Source: PNON01 sp963757065
Lineage (GTDB): Bacteria; Chloroflexota; Anaerolineae; Anaerolineales; Anaerolineaceae
Assembly (NCBI GenBank): GCA_963757065.1
Contig: CAVWQC010000008.1
Location: forward strand, 310,001-374,000
Reading direction: 5' to 3'
Length of the DNA: 64,000 nucleotides
Below the pieces are notes generated by a model, which was not told the DNA's origin, ran no database searches, and saw only the letters and a program-made list of their open reading frames with translations. Positions 62,446 to 64,000 of this stretch are shown here, one piece after another. The position numbers were made by a program, and so were the translations under genes. The stretch's first letter is position 1, and every line of letters begins with the position of its first letter.

Positions 62446-64000
62446 ATGGTCAATTATCGAGTAACTTCCCACCCAATTCTTCAAATTCCTGAAAAAAGAA
62501 AGATATCAATATTTTGGGAGGATGAAAGAATGGAAGCATTCGAGGGAGAAACGATAGCAGCAGCACTTATTTGCTCATGGGATCCACACTTTTGGATCTC
62601 ATAAAAAAGACGGGGCACCTTTAGGGATTTTTTGTGCGAATGGTCAATGCTCGCAATGCATGGTCCTGGCGAATGATTTTCCTGTAAAAGCTTGCATGGA
62701 AAAAGTGACCGAAAATATAAGGTTGAAACCAATTAATGGTCTACCGGAACTCCCAAAAGATAGTATCGAAGTAGCCACCTCCCCTATTGCAGAAATCAGA
62801 ATTCCAGCACTTATTATGGGAGGCGGCCCCGCAGGTTTATCTGCTGCAATTGAACTTGGGAAACTGGGAATTCCAGCAATTCTTGTTGACGATAAACATC
62901 GACTTGGTGGAAAACTAGTCCTGCAAACCCATCGTTTTTTCGGGTCAATTAATGCAGTATATGCTGGCACGAGGGGAATTGATATTGCAAGTATCCTGGA
63001 ATCTGAAGTTCGTAAATTACCTTCCATTAGTCTCTGGCTTAATAGCACTGTCCTCGCTGTTTTTAATGATAAAAAAGTCGGAATTCTAAGGAATAATAAT
63101 GAATATACCTTGATTGAACCGGAGATTCTTACTTGTCGCAACTGGAGCAAGGGAAAAGTCGCTCGCATTCAAAGGGAATTCTCTCCCCGGTGTATTTGGG
63201 GCAGGTGCTTTCCAAACATTACTCAATCGAGATTTAGTTCGTCCAGCGGAAAAATTGTTTATTGTGGGTGGTGGAAATGTCGGCTTAATCACCGGTTATC
63301 ATGCTTTACAGGCAAATATTTCAGTTGTGGGTCTTGTTGAAGCCCTTCCGGAGTGCGGTGGTTATAAAGTTCACAGGGATAAGCTCACCAGGATGGGTGT
63401 ACCAATATATACATCTCATACTGTGATTAGCGCAAATGGGGAGAAACAGGTAGAGTCCGTCACAATTGCTGAGGTTGATCAACAATTTAATGTAATTACG
63501 GGAACAGAAAAATCCTTTGCTTGTGATGCTATTCTGATGGCAGTTGGCCTTGATTCAGTCAACGAATTTTACTTAAAGGCGAAAGAATTTGGATTACCAG
63601 TGGTTGCCGCAGGAGATGCTGAAGAAATAGCAGAAGCGTCTGCAGCAATTTTCTCTGGAAAGATCAAGGGCTTGGAAATGGCCAGTTTACTCGGTTATTC
63701 AACTGGATCAATACCAAAAGACTGGTATAACACTGCCGAGGTATTGAAATCAAAACCGGGAACAAGCAACCAGGAAGAATTACCAGACACCAACGAGGGT
63801 GTTTCGCCGGTGATCCATTGTTCACAGGAAATTCCATGCAATCCTTGTGCTTCTATATGCCCTCAAGGATTAATTTATATTGACAAGACTGACATTCGAA
63901 ACATCCCAAAATTCTTAGGCGATAGTTATTGCTGCGGAGTTTGCGAAAAATGTGTAACAGTATGTCCGGGATTGGCAATTACTTTGGTTGATTATCGCGA
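62446..64000 (+). CDS. 2Fe-2S/FAD/4Fe-4S pyridine-nucleotide oxidoreductase, 3'-truncated, two frame breaks
   Basis: More than 515 residues, running off the window. The N-terminal 2Fe-2S domain (HPILQIPEKRKISIFWED, EGETIAAALI, then AHGIHTFGSHKKDGAP and CANGQCSQCMVL after the break) resembles the HcnA/sarcosine-oxidase-alpha N-terminus. Next come FAD/NAD domains (MGGGPAGLSAAIELGKLG, VGGGNVGLITGYHAL) and, near the window end, two 4Fe-4S motif sets (CNPCASICP and CGVCEKCVTVCP). Frame breaks (+1) lie near 62569-62572 and 63129-63131; both are explained by one extra T or neighbouring base. The ATG at 62446 has AAGGA upstream. It is probably part of an amino-acid or amine dehydrogenase; the substrate is unknown. 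Confidence 0.82.

Noticed and set aside
1680..63135. Pervasive programmed +1 frameshifting as a new decoding system
   Set aside because: The sites share no slippery codon or stop-codon context, some are -1, and most fit homopolymer-length errors.

Overview
The window reads like a chromosome segment of an anaerobic Chloroflexota bacterium, probably class Anaerolineae. This is inferred from gene content and order, not from a database search. Pointers are a SufR-SufCBD-SufS-SufU operon, a Ser/Thr/Pro-rich surface protein, a MglA/roadblock cassette with a DUF4388 protein, a trigger factor-ClpP block beside a tRNA-Leu, and a [FeFe]-hydrogenase-style NuoE/NuoF neighbourhood with no respiratory chain. 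Base composition is moderately AT-rich and looks uniform.

Layout. 0-2.1 kb: 3' part of a GH94 glycan phosphorylase / cyclic beta-glucan synthase-like gene. 2.2-9.6 kb: SCP2-like gene, MIP18-family gene, SufR regulator, then the Fe-S cluster assembly operon sufC-sufB-sufD-(small unknown)-sufS-sufU-Rieske, closed by a bidirectional terminator. 9.6-29.6 kb: a 20-kb leftward block. In transcription order it holds regulatory genes (DRTGG, CBS-ATPase, DRTGG, PHP), a HydC/HydB-type diaphorase set, a second NuoE/NuoF pair, a formate channel, a selenocysteine formate dehydrogenase, FdhD, the hydrogenase maturation genes hypA-B-F-C-D-E, a methyltransferase and a PIG-L deacetylase. No hydrogenase catalytic subunit is present. 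29.7-41.3 kb: housekeeping genes (hisS, an epimerase, secDF, a P-loop kinase, a PP2C phosphatase, thioredoxin, murA, a prepilin peptidase, nusB, an Asp23 protein, an esterase, a LarA-like racemase). 41.5-50.8 kb: a tungsten aldehyde oxidoreductase, a lipoprotein, a pentapeptide-repeat protein, a five-gene roadblock/Ras-like GTPase cassette, a FabG-like reductase and a homocysteine methyltransferase. 50.9-55.3 kb: a surface protein with three near-identical repeats, a tyrosine recombinase, a small conserved gene, tRNA-Leu(UAG) and a decayed tRNA-Leu-like copy. 55.3-64 kb: tig, clpP, a HAD phosphatase, rlmN, ftsY, prfB (programmed frameshift), pfkA, and a 2Fe-2S/FAD/4Fe-4S oxidoreductase that runs off the window.

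How it fits together. Formate enters or leaves through FocA and is oxidised (or made from CO2) by FdhA. Electrons pass through NuoE/NuoF flavin modules to or from NAD(P) and possibly ferredoxin. FdhD and the hyp genes mature FdhA and a NiFe hydrogenase encoded elsewhere. The Suf system supplies the many Fe-S clusters and seems controlled by an operator lying across both divergent promoters.

Caution. About fourteen single-base frame breaks occur, many at or beside short homopolymers and several in essential genes (secD, prfB, sufS). They look more like sequence errors than decay. I describe the affected genes as reconstructed full-length genes and mark each break. Two apparent interruptions are real biology: the in-frame TGA of fdhA (selenocysteine) and the CTT-TGA-C site in prfB.
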